Below, one piece after another: positions 9,130 through 17,852 of a DNA stretch of 64,000 bases (position 1 is the first letter of the stretch; every line of letters starts with the position of its first letter). Source of the stretch: Catellatospora bangladeshensis (GTDB taxonomy: Bacteria; Actinomycetota; Actinomycetes; Mycobacteriales; Micromonosporaceae); the NCBI RefSeq assembly GCF_016862575.1, contig NZ_BONF01000017.1:1-64000 (forward strand). Reading direction: 5' to 3'. The position numbers were made by a program, and so were the translations under genes. The notes beneath the pieces were generated by a model, which worked only from the letters and a program-made list of their open reading frames with translations, was not told the DNA's origin and did not search any database.

Positions 9130-9173
9130 TCTGGCCTCCCAGCGGACTCCCGGCCGGCGCCTCCGGCCTGTTC

Positions 9174-10397
9174 TCATTGTGTCGGCGGATGGGACGGCAC
9201 GTAGGCCGTTCGCCGAGTTGCGTCGTTTTCCGCGTCGATTAGCGCGGGCTGGCTGATGCGGTCGATCAGCCCCGCCAGCAGCGCGACCCTCGGCACCACC
9301 GATTGCAGGTCGAGCCACTCGTCTGGTCCGTGGTCGCCGCCGCCGACCGGCCCGAGGCCGTCGAGCACCGGCACGCCGGAGGCCGCCAGCAGGTTGGCGT
9401 CGGCGCACCCGCCGGTGGCGGCGTGGGTGACGGTCAGTCCCAGTTCCGCACCGACCTGTTCGGCGGCGCGCAACAGCCAGCCGGTGCCCTCGCCGCCCGA
9501 CCAGGGCGGTGTCGGGGCGACCACGCGGATCGTCGCGGAGACGCCGTCGACGAGCGGGGTGCCCGCCAGGCGGGTGATGTCGGCCAGGGCCGCCTCGTAG
9601 GCGGCCGGTTCGGCGGCCCGAACGTCGACGACCAGCCGCGCCCGGTCGGCCACGACGTTGGGGCGGGTGCCGGCTTGCAGCACGCCGACGTTGACGCCGT
9701 CGATGCTCTGCAACGCCACGGTGAGGCGGGCGGCGGCCAGGGCGGCGTTGGCGCCGCGTTCGGGTTCGATGCCGGCGTGCGCGGCGCGGCCGTGCAGGTC
9801 GATCTCGACGTCGGCCACGCCTTTGCGGGCCGAGACGAGGTCGCCGTTGTCGCGGGCGCATTCCAGGCACAGGATCGCGTCGGCCGTCGCGGCCAGCTCG
9901 GCGAGCAGGGGTCTGCTGCCCACGGAGCCGATCTCCTCATCGGGGGTGGCCACCAGCACCAGCTCACCGAAGCGGCCGGCGCCGAGGCTGGTGAGCACCT
10001 CGACGGCGGCCAGCCCGGCCAGCAGTCCGCCCTTGTCGTCGCAGACCCCGGGCCCGTAGGCGCGCCCGGCGGCGCCGTCGACGGTGAGCGGCCGGGCCTG
10101 CGCGGTGCCGGGCGGGAACACCGTGTCCAGGTGGGCGGCGAGCAGGATGCGCCGGGTGCCGCTGCCGCTGATCCGTGCGATCACGGCGTCGCCCAGCGCG
10201 CAGCCGTCCTCGTCGCTGATCGCCGTGGTGCGCACCTGCGCGCCCGCTTCGGCGGCGTATCCGGCGAGGCGGGCGGCGACCTTGCGCAGGCCGTCGACCT
10301 GCCGGGAGCCGGAGTCGATCTCCACCAGTTCGCTGAGGCGGGCCAGGAACGCCGGGTAGCGGGTTGCGGCGGCGGCCCGCAGAGCGGCGGCGTTCAC
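9174..10397 (-). CDS. M20-family metallopeptidase (carboxypeptidase G2/ArgE-like)
   Basis: The product is a 407-residue cytoplasmic zinc amidohydrolase. Metal and catalytic residues are visible: His and Asp in [11 protein letters not shown], Asp in [11 protein letters not shown], the catalytic Glu pair in [12 protein letters not shown], and a late His in [11 protein letters not shown]. The GTG start at 10397 overlaps the stop of the ABC ATPase (GTGA), so it is the last gene of a transporter operon. That placement suggests it hydrolyses an imported amino-acyl conjugate or dipeptide. With secreted cyanophycinase-like enzymes in the same locus, a beta-aspartyl dipeptide is a reasonable substrate guess. 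The sequence alone does not separate carboxypeptidase from deacetylase activity. Confidence 0.85.
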   Translation of the reverse strand: MNAAALRAAAATRYPAFLARLSELVEIDSGSRQVDGLRKVAARLAGYAAEAGAQVRTTAISDEDGCALGDAVIARISGSGTRRILLAAHLDTVFPPGTAQARPLTVDGAAGRAYGPGVCDDKGGLLAGLAAVEVLTSLGAGRFGELVLVATPDEEIGSVGSRPLLAELAATADAILCLECARDNGDLVSARKGVADVEIDLHGRAAHAGIEPERGANAALAAARLTVALQSIDGVNVGVLQAGTRPNVVADRARLVVDVRAAEPAAYEAALADITRLAGTPLVDGVSATIRVVAPTPPWSGGEGTGWLLRAAEQVGAELGLTVTHAATGGCADANLLAASGVPVLDGLGPVGGGDHGPDEWLDLQSVVPRVALLAGLIDRISQPALIDAENDATRRTAYVPSHPPTQ

Positions 10398-11155
10398 AGG
10401 ACCTTGGCCAGGAACGCGCGGGTGCGCTCGTGCTGCGGGTCGCCGAGCACCTGCGCGGGGGTGCCTGCTTCCACGACGACGCCGCCGTCCATGAACACGA
10501 CGGTGTCGGCGACTTCGCGGGCGAAGCCCATCTCGTGGGTGACGACCATCATCGTCATGCCTTCGGCGGCCAGGTCGCGCATGACGTCGAGGACCTCGCC
10601 GACCAGCTCGGGGTCCAATGCGGAGGTGGGCTCGTCGAACAGCATCAGTTTGGGTCGCATCGCCAGGGCGCGGGCGATGGCGACGCGCTGCTGCTGTCCG
10701 CCGGAGAGCATGGCCGGATAGGCGTCGGCCTTGTCCGCCAGTCCCACCCGCTCCAGCAGCGCCAGCGCGCGCTGCCGGGCCTCGGCCCGGGATTCCCCCA
10801 GCACGTGGACGGGGGCTTCCATGATGTTGCCGACGGCGGTCAGGTGCGGGAACAGGTTGAACCGCTGGAACACCATGCCGATGTCGCGGCGGCGTTGCGC
10901 GATCTCACTTTCGCGCAGCTCGTGCAGCTTGTCTCCGCGCTGGCGGTAGCCGACGAGCTGCCCGTCGACCCAGAGCCGCCCGGCGGACACGCTCTCCAGG
11001 TGGTTGACGCAGCGCAGGAACGTGGACTTGCCGGAGCCGGACGGCCCGAGCAGGCAGCACACCTCGCCGGGAGCCACCTGCAGGTCGATGCCGCGCAGCA
11101 CCTCCAGCTGGCCGAAACTCTTGCGCACGCCCTCGGCTTTGATCATCGCGGTCAT
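10394..11155 (-). CDS. Polar amino acid ABC transporter, ATP-binding subunit
   Basis: The product is a 253-residue ATPase of the GlnQ/HisP type. It shows Walker [10 protein letters not shown], a Q-loop in [13 protein letters not shown], signature LSGGQQQR, Walker [14 protein letters not shown] and the switch His in VVTHEMGFA. The ATG at 11155 overlaps the permease stop by four bases. It energises import by the permease and binding protein encoded just upstream. Confidence 0.95.
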   Translation of the reverse strand: MTAMIKAEGVRKSFGQLEVLRGIDLQVAPGEVCCLLGPSGSGKSTFLRCVNHLESVSAGRLWVDGQLVGYRQRGDKLHELRESEIAQRRRDIGMVFQRFNLFPHLTAVGNIMEAPVHVLGESRAEARQRALALLERVGLADKADAYPAMLSGGQQQRVAIARALAMRPKLMLFDEPTSALDPELVGEVLDVMRDLAAEGMTMMVVTHEMGFAREVADTVVFMDGGVVVEAGTPAQVLGDPQHERTRAFLAKVL

Positions 11156-12018
11156 CGGAACATGCCTCCCCCTGCTGCGCGCTGGCCGCGGCCGAAGCGC
11201 CGTTCGACGAACCACTGCAGCACCGACAGGACGCTGACCAGTGCCAGGTACCAGATCGCGGCCACGGCCAGCAGCGGGATGACTTTGTAGTTCTGGGCGT
11301 AGACGGTCTGCACCGCGGTCATCAGGTCGCGGCCGGCGATGACGGACACCAGCGCGGTCGACTTGAGCATGGTGATCACCTCGTTGCCCATGGGCGGCGC
11401 GATGACGCGCATGGCCTGCGGCAGGACGATGCGGCGCATGGTCAGGCCGGGCTTCATGCCGAGCGCGTGGGCGGCCTCGGTCTGGCCGCTGTCGACCGAC
11501 ATGATGCCGCCGCGCACGATCTCCGCCGCGTAGGCCATCTCGTTGAGCGACAGGGCGAGCACGGCGGGCACGATGCCCACCATGACCGCGTTGGTGGGCT
11601 GGTCGAACACGGCGATGTCGGTGAACGGCACGGTGATCGTCAGACGCGGCAGCAGCGCGCCGAGGAAGCCGAAGAACACGATCTGCACCAGCAGGGGCGT
11701 GCCGCGGAAGAACCACACGAACGCGGCCGCGCAGAAACGCAGCACCGGGTTGGCCGACAGCCGCATCACGGCCAGCAGGATGCCGCCGGCGGTGCCGAGC
11801 ACCATCGCGATCACGGTCAGCAGCAGGGTGGTCTGCACGCCTTCGAGGACGAAGTCTTTGAACAGGTAGTCACCGATGGTGGCCGGTTCCAGGTTGGGGC
11901 TGCTCAGCAGCGCCGCGAAGACCTGGTAGGCGAGCAGCGCGACGGCGGCGGCGGCCAGCCAGCGGCCGTAGTGGCGTACGGGGACGGCTTTGATCGGCGG
12001 GTGGGGGTCGGTTGTCAT
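11152..12018 (-). CDS. Polar amino acid ABC transporter, permease subunit
   Basis: This 288-residue inner-membrane permease has about six hydrophobic segments and the HisM/GlnP hallmarks: [10 protein letters not shown], then [17 protein letters not shown] and the EAA loop [20 protein letters not shown]. There is a single permease gene, so it probably forms a homodimer. It sits downstream of the binding-protein gene, separated by a strong hairpin (12043-12068), and overlaps the ATPase gene. Confidence 0.95.
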   Translation of the reverse strand: MTTDPHPPIKAVPVRHYGRWLAAAAVALLAYQVFAALLSSPNLEPATIGDYLFKDFVLEGVQTTLLLTVIAMVLGTAGGILLAVMRLSANPVLRFCAAAFVWFFRGTPLLVQIVFFGFLGALLPRLTITVPFTDIAVFDQPTNAVMVGIVPAVLALSLNEMAYAAEIVRGGIMSVDSGQTEAAHALGMKPGLTMRRIVLPQAMRVIAPPMGNEVITMLKSTALVSVIAGRDLMTAVQTVYAQNYKVIPLLAVAAIWYLALVSVLSVLQWFVERRFGRGQRAAGGGMFR

Positions 12019-12042
12019 GGGGGCGGTTCCCTCGGGGTGCGC

Positions 12043-12068
12043 GGGGCGGGCGCTCGCGCGCCCGCCCC
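12043..12068 (-). terminator. Intercistronic hairpin between binding protein and permease genes
   Basis: GGGGCGGGCGC (12043-12053) pairs with GCGCCCGCCCC (12058-12068) around a 4-base loop, in the 63-base gap between the two genes. It likely attenuates read-through or protects the upstream message, so that binding protein outnumbers membrane subunits. Confidence 0.7.
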
Positions 12069-12081
12069 GTGGGGTGGAAGG

Positions 12082-13032
12082 TCAGTCGATGGCCCGGTCG
12101 ATGGTGGCGGTGGCCAGGCCGATCTCCTTCTGCCCGTACTGGTCGAGGATCTTGGCGTAGGTGCCGTCGTCGATCAGCGACTGCACCGCGGCCTGGAACG
12201 CCTGGGCCAGGTCGGCGCGGGACTTGAGGAACCCGAAGGCGTTCGGGCTGGCCAGCCAGCCATTGGGATTGGCGGAGTCGGCTGCCAGCTGCACCTTGTC
12301 CTTGAGCTGCTGCTCGGTGTCGGCGAGGTTGACCTTGGTGGCGGCCACGGCGTCGGCGGTGCCGGCGAGCAGCGCCTGCACGGCCTGCGGGTTCTCCGGG
12401 TACTCCTTGACCGTGATGGCCTTGCCCGCGCAGCTGCTCTTGCTGTACTCGGCGAGGTGCTTGGCCTGGTTGCTGGCCTTCTGGACGGCGACGGTGCGCC
12501 CGCACAGGCCGGTCACGTCGTTGATCGCCAGCGGGTTGCCCTTGGCGACCAGGAAACCGGTGCCGGAGGCGCTGTAGTCGACGAAGGTCCCGACCTGCTG
12601 GCGCTCCTTCTTGTCGGTGATGCCGCCGGCGATGGCGTCGAACTTGCCCGCCTGCAGGCCCGGCACCAGGCCGTCGAACGGCTGCTGGCTCCACTGCGCC
12701 TTCAGGCCCAGCCGCGCGGCGGCGGCGGTGAGCAGGTCGTAGTCCAGGCCCTTGAACTCGGTGGTGTTGCCCTCGGCCTTGAAGTCGATGAACGGCTCGT
12801 AGGGGGCGTTGGTGGCGATGGTGATGGTGCCCTTGGACCGGAAGTCGGCCGGCAGCTTGGCGGCGGCCTTCGCGTCGGTGGTGACGTCGCCTACGCCGGC
12901 GATCGTGACGGTGACGGTCGCGGCGGCCGGCGATTCGCCGGTGCCGGGGGTGTCGGTGGAGCCGCAGGCCGCGACGGCGAGCGAGACGGCCGCCAGCGCG
13001 GTGCTGGAAAGGGCGAAACGGAGCGAACGCAT
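12082..13032 (-). CDS. Amino acid ABC transporter substrate-binding lipoprotein
   Basis: The product is 316 residues. The N-terminus MRSLRFALSSTALAAVSLAV ends in a lipobox (VAAC), so it is membrane-anchored. The mature part is a family 3 (SBP_bac_3) binding protein: ITIATNAPYEPFIDF, then GLDYDLLTAAAARLGLKAQW, FDAIAGGITDKKERQQ and ILDQYGQKEIG. Several residues that usually bind the ligand alpha-carboxylate and amino groups seem to be present, but substrate choice cannot be read from sequence. An unusual stretch of about 30 residues (TVTVTIAGVGDVTTDAKAAA) lies between lipobox and domain. Confidence 0.93.
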   Translation of the reverse strand: MRSLRFALSSTALAAVSLAVAACGSTDTPGTGESPAAATVTVTIAGVGDVTTDAKAAAKLPADFRSKGTITIATNAPYEPFIDFKAEGNTTEFKGLDYDLLTAAAARLGLKAQWSQQPFDGLVPGLQAGKFDAIAGGITDKKERQQVGTFVDYSASGTGFLVAKGNPLAINDVTGLCGRTVAVQKASNQAKHLAEYSKSSCAGKAITVKEYPENPQAVQALLAGTADAVAATKVNLADTEQQLKDKVQLAADSANPNGWLASPNAFGFLKSRADLAQAFQAAVQSLIDDGTYAKILDQYGQKEIGLATATIDRAID

Positions 13033-13069
13033 GTAAGTCCTCCCGGTTACTGAAGCTCAGTACCGGGGA

Positions 13070-13115
13070 CTGTAATAGGCGTTACAGAGAATGTGAAGTT
13101 ACGTTTTGATGTAAC
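13070..13115. promoter_or_regulatory. Inverted repeats, candidate RpiR operators
   Basis: CTGTAATAGGCGTTACAG (13070-13087) is an inverted repeat with 6-bp arms. A second, GTTACGTTTTGATGTAAC (13098-13115), has 5-bp arms. Both lie between the binding-protein gene (start 13032) and the rpiR-like gene (stop 13120), upstream of the transporter operon. The core TGTAATnnnnGTTACR recurs between the two S51 peptidase genes at 15574-15589. Confidence 0.6.
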
Positions 13116-13119
13116 AAGA

Positions 13120-13980
13120 TCATTCCAGGAGGCCGTACCGCTGCGCCGCCGCCTCGATCGAGGTCAGCCGGTCCCCCGCCGCCGGGCCGAGCCGGGCGAT
13201 GACACCGTCGATCAGCGTTTCCAGCACCGCCACGGTCGGCACGAAGCTGTCGTACGCCGACGGCGAGTCCACCCGGCTGGGCAGCACCACGTCCGCCACG
13301 CCCGCGACCGGTGACAGCCACCGGTCGGTGAACAGGATGATCTTCGCCTCGTGCTCCTTGGCGGCCTGCGCCAGCAGCAGCGTGGGCTGCTCATAACGGC
13401 GGTAGTCGAACAGCACCAGCAGGTCCCGGCGGCCGAGCTCGGCCAGCAGGCCGGCCCGCTCGACCTGGCCGGCGGGCAGCAGCCGGCTGTTGCCGCGGAC
13501 CTGCACCAGATGCATGACCAGGTAGTGGGCCAGCAGCATCGAGAACCGCCCGCCGTGTCCGGTGACCCGCAGCTGAGGGTCGGCCAGCAGGCGCACCGCC
13601 GCCTCGACCTCGGCCTCGGGCAGTTCGGCCAGCGTCGCCTCCACGGCCTGCGGCAGCACCCGGCGGGCCCGCTCCAGCGCTCCGCCCGAGGCGGCCGGCG
13701 GCTCGGCGGTGTACGCGGCCAGCGGCGAGGTGTCTCGCTCGGCGAGCTCGTCACGCAGCGCCTTCTGGAACTCGGGGTAGCCGCCGAACCCCAGCCGGTT
13801 GACGAAGCGCAGCACCGTCGGCCCGCTCACCCCGGCGCGCTCGGCCAGCACCGCCACCGTCTCCAGCGCCGCCGCGGGATACGCCGCCAGCACCACCCGG
13901 GCCACCCGGCGCTCGGCCGGGCTGCACTCGCCCAGCCGCGCGTGGATCATCCCGGCGACGCCGTGCTCGACTGCGGTCAT
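13120..13980 (-). CDS. RpiR-family transcriptional regulator with SIS domain
   Basis: The product is 286 residues. The N-terminal helix-turn-helix (about 1-80) shows the family pattern LAERAGVSGPTVLRFVNRLG followed by FGGYPEFQKALRDEL. The C-terminal sugar-isomerase-like (SIS) domain (about 115-260) would bind an effector; LLVLFDYRRYEQPTLLLAQ and VVLPSRVDSPSAYDSF are visible. RpiR proteins often regulate catabolic and transport genes around them. The gene lies between the S51 peptidase gene and the transporter operon, all on one strand, and is the natural regulator of both. The shared inverted repeats are candidate binding sites. Confidence 0.9.
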   Translation of the reverse strand: MTAVEHGVAGMIHARLGECSPAERRVARVVLAAYPAAALETVAVLAERAGVSGPTVLRFVNRLGFGGYPEFQKALRDELAERDTSPLAAYTAEPPAASGGALERARRVLPQAVEATLAELPEAEVEAAVRLLADPQLRVTGHGGRFSMLLAHYLVMHLVQVRGNSRLLPAGQVERAGLLAELGRRDLLVLFDYRRYEQPTLLLAQAAKEHEAKIILFTDRWLSPVAGVADVVLPSRVDSPSAYDSFVPTVAVLETLIDGVIARLGPAAGDRLTSIEAAAQRYGLLE

Positions 13981-14021
13981 CTGCCACCTCCGCGAGACAG
14001 CGTAGCCACGCGGGCACCGCC

Positions 14022-14053
14022 GGTCCCCGCCCGGCTCTCGCCGGGCGGGGACC
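14022..14053 (-). terminator. Terminator after the S51/PPC peptidase gene
   Basis: GGTCCCCGCCCGGC (14022-14035) pairs perfectly with GCCGGGCGGGGACC (14040-14053) around TCTC, directly past the stop of the peptidase gene. The rpiR-like gene therefore probably has its own promoter. Confidence 0.8.
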
Positions 14054-14058
14054 GCCGT

Positions 14059-15477
14059 TCACTTCGCCACGGTGCAGGAGTAGGCCGCCGAACCGGAGCC
14101 GGAGTAGGCCTCCAGCTCCACGTAGACGGTGGTGCTGCCGGTGGCGGTGCGGGTGTAGGTCAGCGACTCGTCGGCGCCCGCGCCGTCGTTGACCGAGCGG
14201 ACCAGCGTGCTGCCGGAGGAGCTGAGCAGGTACAGGTCGGCGTCGTAGGCGGACGGGATCGCGCAGTTCACGGTGATGGTCTGGCCGGAGGCCAGGGTGG
14301 TGGCGAAGTAGTCGCGGTCGGTGCTGGTGCCCATGGTCCCCGTGACGGTGGCGGGGTAGGTCAGCGAGGCGATGCTGTTGGCCGCCGTGCGGGAGTCGTT
14401 GGGCTCGGCCTCGGCGTAGCCGGCGCCGCCCCCGCCGCCGGGCGGCGGGCAGGAGGTCAGCGGGGTGCCGTTGTACAGGTTGGCTTCGGCCACCCCGTTG
14501 GTGACGCTGCGCAGGTAGTAGCCGCAGGTCGGGCGATTGGCGAAGTCGTAGGTCTGGCCGCCGGCCAGCTTCCAGATCTTGAAGTTGGAGAAGCTGAGCG
14601 ACTGCCCGGCCACCGCCCGCTCGGGCTGGTGGTCGCCGAGCACGATGTACGCGCTCGGCCCGGTCAGCGTCGCCCTGCCCGCGCTGTCGATGAACAGCGA
14701 CGCACCCTCCTCCACGCCCACACCCCACGCCGAGCCGCCGCTGACCAGCCCGTCCTTGATGGACCGGGCGACGAACGACATGAGCCGGCCCATACGGTCA
14801 CGGGCCACGAAGTGCGAGTCGTTGATCGTGTTGGCGTAGTTCGGCCACTCGAACATGCCGCTGGTGAAGCTGATGTAGCGGTCGTAGGGGTCGGCGAGGG
14901 CCTCCGACGACAGGACGCTGCCCGTGCACGCGTCGTAGACGACGTCGCTGTTGATGTGGTGCCCGGCACTGCCGCCGCCGACGCCTCCGCCCTTGGCGAC
15001 CACCGACTGCACCGACGCCCGCAGCGAGGTGCCCTTCCAGTTGGCGTAGCGGCACTGGTCGCCACCGGCGAAGTAGACGAACTCGGCGTTGCGGACGTCC
15101 GTGTTGACCTGCGTGTTGTTGCCGTCGTTGTTGCTGGTCAAGGTAAGCGTGGTGCACGAGTTGACACCGGCCAGCCCGATGATCGTGTCGCACTCCGGCG
15201 TCTTGCTGCCGGAGGTCGGCGCGGATCCGGCGAGGACGGCGACGTCGATGCTGCCGCTGCCGCCGCGGATCGCGTCGATCGCCTTGGTCATGGTTGCGGT
15301 GACGACCGCGCCGGAACCGTTCATGGTGTACGCCGGCCCGGACCATGCGGCGCGGCCGACGTCGGTGCTGCTGCCCTGCCGGACCCGGGTCACGGCGGCG
15401 TGCGCCGGGGTGCCGATCAAGGTGCCTGCCAGCACGGCGACTGCGGTCGCGGCGGCCAGGCGGGAGATGGGGGGCAT
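14059..15477 (-). CDS. Secreted S51 (cyanophycinase-like) peptidase with PPC domain
   Basis: The product is 472 residues. It has a Sec signal peptide (MPPISRLAAATAVAVLAGTL, cleaved after AHA) and an S51/cyanophycinase-like domain (about 30-345). The domain contains FVYFAGGDQCRYANW and the nucleophile Ser in GVGGGSAGHHI, in the place of the usual GTSAGA. Also present are SGGSAWGVGVEEGASLFID and, after a Pro/Gly linker, a C-terminal PPC (bacterial pre-peptidase C-terminal) domain (about 375-472: AEPNDSRTAANSIASL to YVELEAYSGSGSAAY). S51 enzymes cleave bonds after aspartate; cyanophycinases release beta-Asp-Arg dipeptides from cyanophycin. It is transcribed away from a second S51 gene. Confidence 0.85.
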   Translation of the reverse strand: MPPISRLAAATAVAVLAGTLIGTPAHAAVTRVRQGSSTDVGRAAWSGPAYTMNGSGAVVTATMTKAIDAIRGGSGSIDVAVLAGSAPTSGSKTPECDTIIGLAGVNSCTTLTLTSNNDGNNTQVNTDVRNAEFVYFAGGDQCRYANWKGTSLRASVQSVVAKGGGVGGGSAGHHINSDVVYDACTGSVLSSEALADPYDRYISFTSGMFEWPNYANTINDSHFVARDRMGRLMSFVARSIKDGLVSGGSAWGVGVEEGASLFIDSAGRATLTGPSAYIVLGDHQPERAVAGQSLSFSNFKIWKLAGGQTYDFANRPTCGYYLRSVTNGVAEANLYNGTPLTSCPPPGGGGGAGYAEAEPNDSRTAANSIASLTYPATVTGTMGTSTDRDYFATTLASGQTITVNCAIPSAYDADLYLLSSSGSTLVRSVNDGAGADESLTYTRTATGSTTVYVELEAYSGSGSAAYSCTVAK

Positions 15478-15573
15478 GAGTCCTCCTCGATGGATCCCAC
15501 CACGCTGTGATGTAACGCACAGTACAGTCGACGCCGATAGTTGTACATCTGTAGTTCCTATTACTTACGCGCT

Positions 15574-15589
15574 CGTAACATTCATTACA
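15574..15589. promoter_or_regulatory. Second copy of the TGTAAT-N4-GTTACR motif
   Basis: CGTAACATTCATTACA reads TGTAATGAATGTTACG on the minus strand, matching TGTAATAGGCGTTACA at 13071-13086 in both half-sites and spacing. More TGTAAC half-sites lie at 15511-15516 and 15613-15618. All are in the 251-base divergent region between the two S51 peptidase genes, where a shared regulator would act on both. Confidence 0.55.
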
Positions 15590-15728
15590 TCTGGACTCTC
15601 GATACAGGCTCTTGTAACGTGCTGCTGCGTCGCCACCTGGCGTCACCCCAGTCCGGCTCCGTCCGCCGTTTGGAAACCCAAGTTCCCACCACGCGGCGGC
15701 GGGCGGAGCCTTCCCCGGGAGGCATCCC

Positions 15729-16928
15729 ATGACCCGCAGACGCACCGTGCTGGCCGGCGCCCTCGGCGCCGCCGCGCTCACCGCGTTCGGCCCCGCCGCA
15801 CCGGCCTCCGCGAAGGCACGCCGCGGCCCGCTCATCCTCGTCGGCGGCTCCCTCGCCGACGGCAACACCGAGATCTACGGCGAGATCGTCCGCCGTGCCG
15901 GCGGCGCCGACGCCCGCATCGGCGTGCTCACCGCCGCGTCGATCCCGCCCAGCCAGGACCCCGACGCCGGCACCCCCGACGCGATCAACAGCGAGACCAA
16001 CGGGCAGTACTACGCCGACCTGCTGCGTTCCCACGGCGCCGGCGAGGCCGTCTGGATCCCCGTCGACCTCGACCGCATCAGCGCCGCCGACGACCCCGCC
16101 GTCGCCGCCCTGGCCGCGAGCTGCACCGGCTACTTCTTCGGCGGCGGCGACCAGTTCCGCTACATCACCGCCCTGCTGCACGGCGACGCGCACACCGACA
16201 CCCGGGTGCTCGCCAGCATCCGCCGCCGCCACGGCGCGGGCGCGGTCATCGCCGGAACCAGCGCCGGCGCCCAGATCCAGCAGGGCGCCGACATGGTGAC
16301 CGGCGGCGAGAGCTACCAGGCCCTGCGTGACGGCGCGCGACCCGGCTACTTCGACGACCCCGACACCAGCGGCTACTGGCCCGCGGGCGGATTCGGGTTC
16401 CTCACCTCCGGGCTGATCGACACCCACTTCTCCGCGTACGGGCGCCTCGGCCGTGCCGTCCAGCTCGCCGCAGACACCGGCCACGACCGCGTCTACGGCC
16501 TCGACCCCGACACCGCGCTGCTAGTCACCGACCCCGGCAGCCGCGACGAGCGCGGCCAGGTGCTGGGCACCGGCGGCGTCAACATCCTCGACCTGCGACA
16601 CGGCGTGCGCTGGAGCCACCTGACCGCCGGCTTCGGCTACCGTCCGCGCACCTGGCAGGAGCAGCCCGCCCCTGACGTCCGCAGGCTGCTCGACGGCAGC
16701 GGTGAGCCGGTCGCCGACAGCCTGGACGTCTTCGGCGACGACGTCGCCACCCGGCTCGCACTCGACCTGGCGGGTTCGCGCGCCCGCACCGTGACCGGCT
16801 ACACGCGCCAGGACGCGCCGCGCTTCGCCGTCACCCTCGCCAAGGGGGCTGGTTTCACCGCCTACACGCGTGACGGGCACACCGCCACCGCGTTCCGGGA
16901 CCTGGCCGTACAGATCCGGCAGGTCTGA
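15729..16928 (+). CDS. Secreted cyanophycinase (S51 peptidase)
   Basis: The product is 399 residues. The N-terminus starts MTRRRTVLAGALGAAALTAF with an RR pair, giving a Tat- or Sec-type signal peptide. The S51 domain follows: GPLILVGGSLADGNTEIYG, then RIGVLTAAS, GYFFGGGDQFRYI and the nucleophile Ser in VIAGTSAGAQIQQGADMV, close to the cyanophycinase consensus. A 120-residue C-terminal extension (TGGVNILDLRHGVRWSHLT onward) is typical of longer extracellular forms. It would cleave cyanophycin outside the cell into dipeptides for the neighbouring transporter. The ATG at 15729 follows a GGGAGG site. Confidence 0.88.
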   Translation: MTRRRTVLAGALGAAALTAFGPAAPASAKARRGPLILVGGSLADGNTEIYGEIVRRAGGADARIGVLTAASIPPSQDPDAGTPDAINSETNGQYYADLLRSHGAGEAVWIPVDLDRISAADDPAVAALAASCTGYFFGGGDQFRYITALLHGDAHTDTRVLASIRRRHGAGAVIAGTSAGAQIQQGADMVTGGESYQALRDGARPGYFDDPDTSGYWPAGGFGFLTSGLIDTHFSAYGRLGRAVQLAADTGHDRVYGLDPDTALLVTDPGSRDERGQVLGTGGVNILDLRHGVRWSHLTAGFGYRPRTWQEQPAPDVRRLLDGSGEPVADSLDVFGDDVATRLALDLAGSRARTVTGYTRQDAPRFAVTLAKGAGFTAYTRDGHTATAFRDLAVQIRQV

Positions 16929-16933
16929 AGCGG

Positions 16934-16973
16934 CGGGTGAGCCCGGCTGCCGCCGCGACCGGGCTCACCCGCG
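16934..16973. terminator. Bidirectional terminator between cyanophycinase and TetR genes
   Basis: GCGGGTGAGCCCGG (16934-16947) pairs perfectly with CCGGGCTCACCCGC (16960-16973). It lies between the 3' ends of two convergent genes. Confidence 0.85.
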
Positions 16974-17027
16974 TATGCGATAGCCACGTCATGGCGGCGG
17001 CCGATCGCCTGCTCACGACTCAGTCGC

Positions 17028-17666
17028 CTACCCGGCGGTCGCGCCGTCGGCATCCGGCGGGTCGGCTGCGACGATGCGCAGCGCGGCGGCCGCCACCGCC
17101 CGCTGCAGCTGCTCGGCCGGTGCGACGGGCAGGTCGCGGCGCATGCCGATGACGCTCTCCACGAGCCCCAGCACGAGGTCGCCGAGGAAGCCGTCGCCGC
17201 CGCCCGCCGCCGCGGCGGCAGCGAGCGCGCGATACGCCTGGCGCAGGCGCTCGCGCTCGGCCCGGAAGCGGTTGAACGGCTCGGTCGCGACCTCGGGCAG
17301 GGCGTAGAGGATGCCGACGTTCCACCGGGCGGTGAGCAGGACGCCCACGTCGTAGGTCACCAGGGCGTGCAGGGCGGCGGCCGGTGCGGCGCCCTGGCGT
17401 TCGAGTTCGGCGGCGTAGTCCAGCGAGGGCCGCACGGTCGCTTCGAGCAGCTCGGCGAGGATGTGCTCCTTGCTGTCGAAGTGGTAGTAGAGCGAGGCCT
17501 GCCGGATGCCGACCGCCTCGGCGATGAGCCTGGTCGACGTCGCGGCGTACCCGCGCTGGGCGAACAGTTCCGCGGCGGCGTCGAGGATCTCCTCGCGAGC
17601 GCTGGCCGCGGGCAGGCGGCGCGCTCCGGATCGGGGGCGGCCGACGGACGCGGGCTGCGGCTTCAC
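17028..17666 (-). CDS. TetR-family transcriptional regulator
   Basis: The product is 212 residues if translated from the GTG at 17666; GTG codons up to 17753 are also open, so the start is uncertain. The helix-turn-helix is clear: EEILDAAAELFAQRGYAATS, then LIAEAVGIRQASLYYHFDSK. The ligand-binding part (about 75-205) is unassigned. The gene is divergent from the permease-carboxylase operon, and a 14-bp perfect palindrome lies in the shared upstream region, so it probably represses that operon. The inducer might be guanidine, urea or a derivative (inference). Confidence 0.88.
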   Translation of the reverse strand: MKPQPASVGRPRSGARRLPAASAREEILDAAAELFAQRGYAATSTRLIAEAVGIRQASLYYHFDSKEHILAELLEATVRPSLDYAAELERQGAAPAAALHALVTYDVGVLLTARWNVGILYALPEVATEPFNRFRAERERLRQAYRALAAAAAAGGGDGFLGDLVLGLVESVIGMRRDLPVAPAEQLQRAVAAAALRIVAADPPDADGATAG

Positions 17667-17786
17667 GTCCTGATCGTCCCATCCCCGCCGCGGGCGCCTG
17701 CTCACTGCCCGGCGGTGTCCGCGGTGAGGTTGCGGCAATCCAGTTTTTACCACGCAGGACGTTGCCCGATACGCCCGCGCATAAAT

Positions 17787-17800
17787 CTGTCGGCCGACAG
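17787..17800. promoter_or_regulatory. Palindromic operator candidate for the TetR protein
   Basis: CTGTCGGCCGACAG is a perfect 14-bp palindrome, 53 bases before the permease ATG and 121 bases before the tetR start. Size and position fit a TetR dimer site controlling both directions. No ykkC/guanidine-I riboswitch motif was found in this leader. Confidence 0.65.
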
Positions 17801-17852
17801 GTATTGGCGGTCGGCGGGCTCAGCATCCGCCGCCGAACACGAGGAGGCGGTC

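Noticed and set aside
10364-13053. Long plus-strand frames opposite the amino acid ABC transporter genes
   Set aside because: They are His/Gly/Val-rich shadows of genes with full catalytic motifs on the other strand.
17700-17852. Guanidine-I (ykkC) riboswitch before the carboxylase operon
   Set aside because: The conserved ykkC blocks were looked for and not found; a TetR palindrome occupies the leader.
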